A stretch of DNA of 7,249 bases. Source: Propionibacteriaceae bacterium (GTDB taxonomy: Bacteria > Actinomycetota > Actinomycetes > Propionibacteriales > Propionibacteriaceae). Shown here piece after piece: positions 6,185-7,249 of this stretch. The DNA lies in the NCBI GenBank assembly GCA_009787035.1, contig WRGV01000081.1:1-7249 (forward strand), written 5' to 3'. Within the stretch, counting starts at the first letter, position 1. The number at the start of each line of letters is the position of its first letter. A program made the position numbers and the translations under genes. A model generated the notes under the pieces. That model was not told the origin of the DNA, did not search any database, and saw only the letters and a program-made list of their open reading frames with translations.

Positions 6185-6202
6185 ATCTTCCTCCACACTC
6201 AT
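6185..6202 (-). promoter_or_regulatory. Stop-start overlap with internal SD at the collapsed toxin-immunity junction (copy B)
   Basis: The TGA of the 35-codon toxin remnant (6201-6199) overlaps ATG 6202, and GGAGGA (6194-6189) precedes ATG 6184. The coupling layout of copy A is thus preserved although nearly all of the toxin gene is gone. Confidence 0.6.
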
Positions 6203-6306
6203 CGGATCGTGTAAACCGTGTCGAACTGACCATTCTTGACGATCGCCGCATCCAACCTCCCGATCACCTGCGACAACAACCCCGGATCAACCCACACCCT
6301 CGTCAT
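6199..6306 (-). pseudogene. Collapsed toxin gene: first 22 and last 13 codons fused in frame
   Basis: A 35-codon frame in which residues 1-22 (MTRVWVDPGLLSQVIGRLDA then AI) match residues 1-22 of the intact toxin except for start residue and Lys17Arg, and the remainder (VKNGQFDTVYTIR) matches its last 13 residues at 8 positions. Compared with the intact gene, 677 codons (2,031 bp) are missing. The fusion point falls at an Ile codon in the shared tetranucleotide ATCG, present at both parental ends (4885-4882 and 2854-2851 on the - strand), and the frame is kept. The start is ATG rather than GTG, 7 bp after the stop of the shortened partner gene, and the stop overlaps the immunity start. It cannot encode a working toxin. 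Translation may still serve to couple the immunity gene. Confidence 0.85.
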
Positions 6307-6406
6307 CAAAGCCTCACCACAGCAACACCTTGCCGAACACGCCCCGCCAATCGCCATGCTCCACCTCGACCGGCTGGTGCGCCCACGCAGATCGGAACTC
6401 GTCGTC
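6241..6406 (-). repeat. Homologous cassette 5' block, copy B
   Basis: Counterpart of 4885-5051. The blocks begin at the toxin deletion point and end at the partner-gene deletion point, so copy B keeps only the cassette ends. Confidence 0.8.
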
Positions 6407-6517
6407 CACACCGTCCAGACACCCGCGCAGATCCTGACGCTCCCCCGCGCAGTTCACCCACTCCTCGCGCACGACCTGCCTGTATTCATTGCGCACCAAC
6501 CCCACGCGCCCCCACAA
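6314..6517 (-). pseudogene. WXG100-like partner with 34-codon in-frame deletion (copy B)
   Basis: Paralogue of the 96-residue partner of copy A, nearly identical at both ends (VRNEYRQVV at the start, DWRGVFGKVLLW at the end) but missing residues 33-66. The loss removes the W-x-G turn and much of the second helix, so a normal helical hairpin cannot form. The junction carries a single CACACCGTCC (+ strand 6407-6416), present twice in copy A. The frame stays open from TTG 6517 (GTG 6505 is also possible), and the stop lies 7 bp before the toxin remnant. It could still be translated but is unlikely to work as an export partner. Confidence 0.75.
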
Positions 6518-6591
6518 GACGATGCCAACGCATGCACGCTACATCGCACCCTGGCCACCCGCTGGCGCGTTCACGCTACGGACGCGCGACC
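6518..6591. other. Spacer between the reductase and the copy-B cassette
   Basis: 74 bp, GC-rich. On the - strand it holds GTGCGATGTAGCGTGCATGC, which resembles the leader of the copy-A partner gene. No clear -10/-35 pair or terminator hairpin with U-tract was recognised, so it stays open whether the cassettes have their own promoter or use read-through from the reductase. Confidence 0.45.
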
Positions 6592-7249
6592 TCACAGCAG
6601 CCGCAGCGCCGCGCGGACGGACGGGTAGCTCAGCACCTTCGCGGGGGTGGTTTCGCCACGGCAGACGGCCTGGAACTCATCCCAACCCTTGGGCATGCGG
6701 GCGATCGCGAAATCCACGAGCCGGCGGTGCCGGGCGAACAGCTCCAGGAACTGCTGGCCGGCATGCAGATCGGGCTGGAGCACCGTGCGTGCCCAGCGCG
6801 CATACTCGTCCTGACACGCCGATATGCGCGCGGCCGTGGTGCCCGCTGCCAGCCTGGCCGCCACGCCGCCCGCGACGCGGCCCGAGACGAGCGCGTACGA
6901 GATCCCCTCGCGCGTCCACGGCTCGACGGCTCCCAGCGCATCCCCGGCCAGCAGCACGCGCCCGGCACCGCATGCCGACCCGGCGGTGCGCGTGCGCACG
7001 AGATGTCCCGAATCAGCGAGGACGTCGCGCCCACGCAGGCCTTGGCGCTCGACCCAGTCCGCCAGGTACCGCTTCAGCCGCACGCCGTGCCGACGGTCCC
7101 CGATCACACCGACGCTGAGCGTGCCGTCCTTGGGGAACACCCAGCCGTACGACCCGGGGATCACACCCCAGTCGAGCGCCACCGTCGCATCCCAGCGCCG
7201 GGCATCCGCCGGCGTCATCCGCAGCTCCAGCTCCAGCCCGAGATCGGCG
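6592..7249 (-). CDS. FAD-dependent oxidoreductase of the geranylgeranyl reductase family (N-terminus outside window)
   Basis: The C-terminal 218 codons, open from the right edge to TGA at 6594-6592. Two family signatures are clear: GVIPGSYGWVFPK followed by LSVGV (about 7167-7108), the substrate-domain strand typical of geranylgeranyl reductases, and RVLLAGDALGAVEPWTREGI (about 6957-6898), containing the GDA motif that binds the FAD phosphates. Relatives saturate isoprenoid chains on menaquinone, membrane lipids or chlorophyll. In actinomycetes a menaquinone reductase (MenJ-like) role is a reasonable guess, but substrate cannot be read from this part. The N-terminal Rossmann GxGxxG lies outside the window. 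An ATG at 7218 is internal: conserved-looking sequence (DLGLELELR) continues upstream. It reads toward the toxin cassettes across a 74-bp gap. Confidence 0.9.
   Translation of the reverse strand, partial: ADLGLELELRMTPADARRWDATVALDWGVIPGSYGWVFPKDGTLSVGVIGDRRHGVRLKRYLADWVERQGLRGRDVLADSGHLVRTRTAGSACGAGRVLLAGDALGAVEPWTREGISYALVSGRVAGGVAARLAAGTTAARISACQDEYARWARTVLQPDLHAGQQFLELFARHRRLVDFAIARMPKGWDEFQAVCRGETTPAKVLSYPSVRAALRLL

Noticed and set aside
1989..6540. Insertion by an IS element, integron or CRISPR-like array as cause of the repeats
   Set aside because: No transposase, integrase, terminal inverted repeats or regularly spaced short repeats are visible; the repetition is a direct duplication of a gene cassette.
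1..7249. tRNA, rRNA or riboswitch
   Set aside because: No sequence with a recognisable tRNA arm pattern, rRNA conserved core or known riboswitch motif was seen on reading both strands.

Overview
The window is GC-rich DNA with strong G/C preference at third codon positions, GTG/TTG starts and an actinobacterial gene set: a NarL/LuxR-type two-component pair, WXG100-like proteins and a geranylgeranyl-reductase-type flavoprotein. An actinomycete (Actinomycetota) is the best guess. The genus cannot be fixed from this sequence.

Left edge, + strand: the 3' end of a sensor histidine kinase (2-295), a 146-bp spacer with a candidate -10 box and a perfect 7-bp hairpin, then a complete NarL/LuxR-family response regulator (442-1134). 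This pair converges on everything to its right.

Centre, - strand (about 1162-6517): a polymorphic-toxin locus present as two tandem, unequal copies. The complete copy A reads, in order of transcription, a 96-residue WXG100-like partner (5249-4959), a 712-residue toxin with an N-terminal WXG-like region, a hydrophobic Gly/Ala-rich segment and a C-terminal EndoU/CdiA-CT-like RNase domain (4948-2810), a 268-residue putative immunity protein (2795-1989), and a TNT-domain (NAD glycohydrolase-like) gene that overlaps the immunity stop but appears broken by two compensating frameshifts (1992-1162). Copy B lies upstream. It has a partner gene missing 34 codons that include the WXG turn (6517-6314), a toxin collapsed to 35 codons by a 677-codon in-frame deletion (6306-6199), and an intact paralogous immunity gene (6184-5357). 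Stop and start codons overlap as ATGA at three junctions, so each cassette looks translationally coupled.

The main signal is how copy B has decayed. Both effector-side genes carry in-frame deletions with repeats at their junctions, while the immunity gene stays open. The two copies differ most around the toxin 3' end and immunity 5' end, and are almost identical at the 5' end of the cassette and over a 167-bp block near the immunity 3' end. This fits diversification of the toxin/immunity module with homogenised flanks, followed by loss of the second toxin and retention of its immunity gene. 

Right edge, - strand: the C-terminal part of a FAD-dependent oxidoreductase of the geranylgeranyl reductase family (7249-6592), which reads toward the toxin locus across a 74-bp gap.
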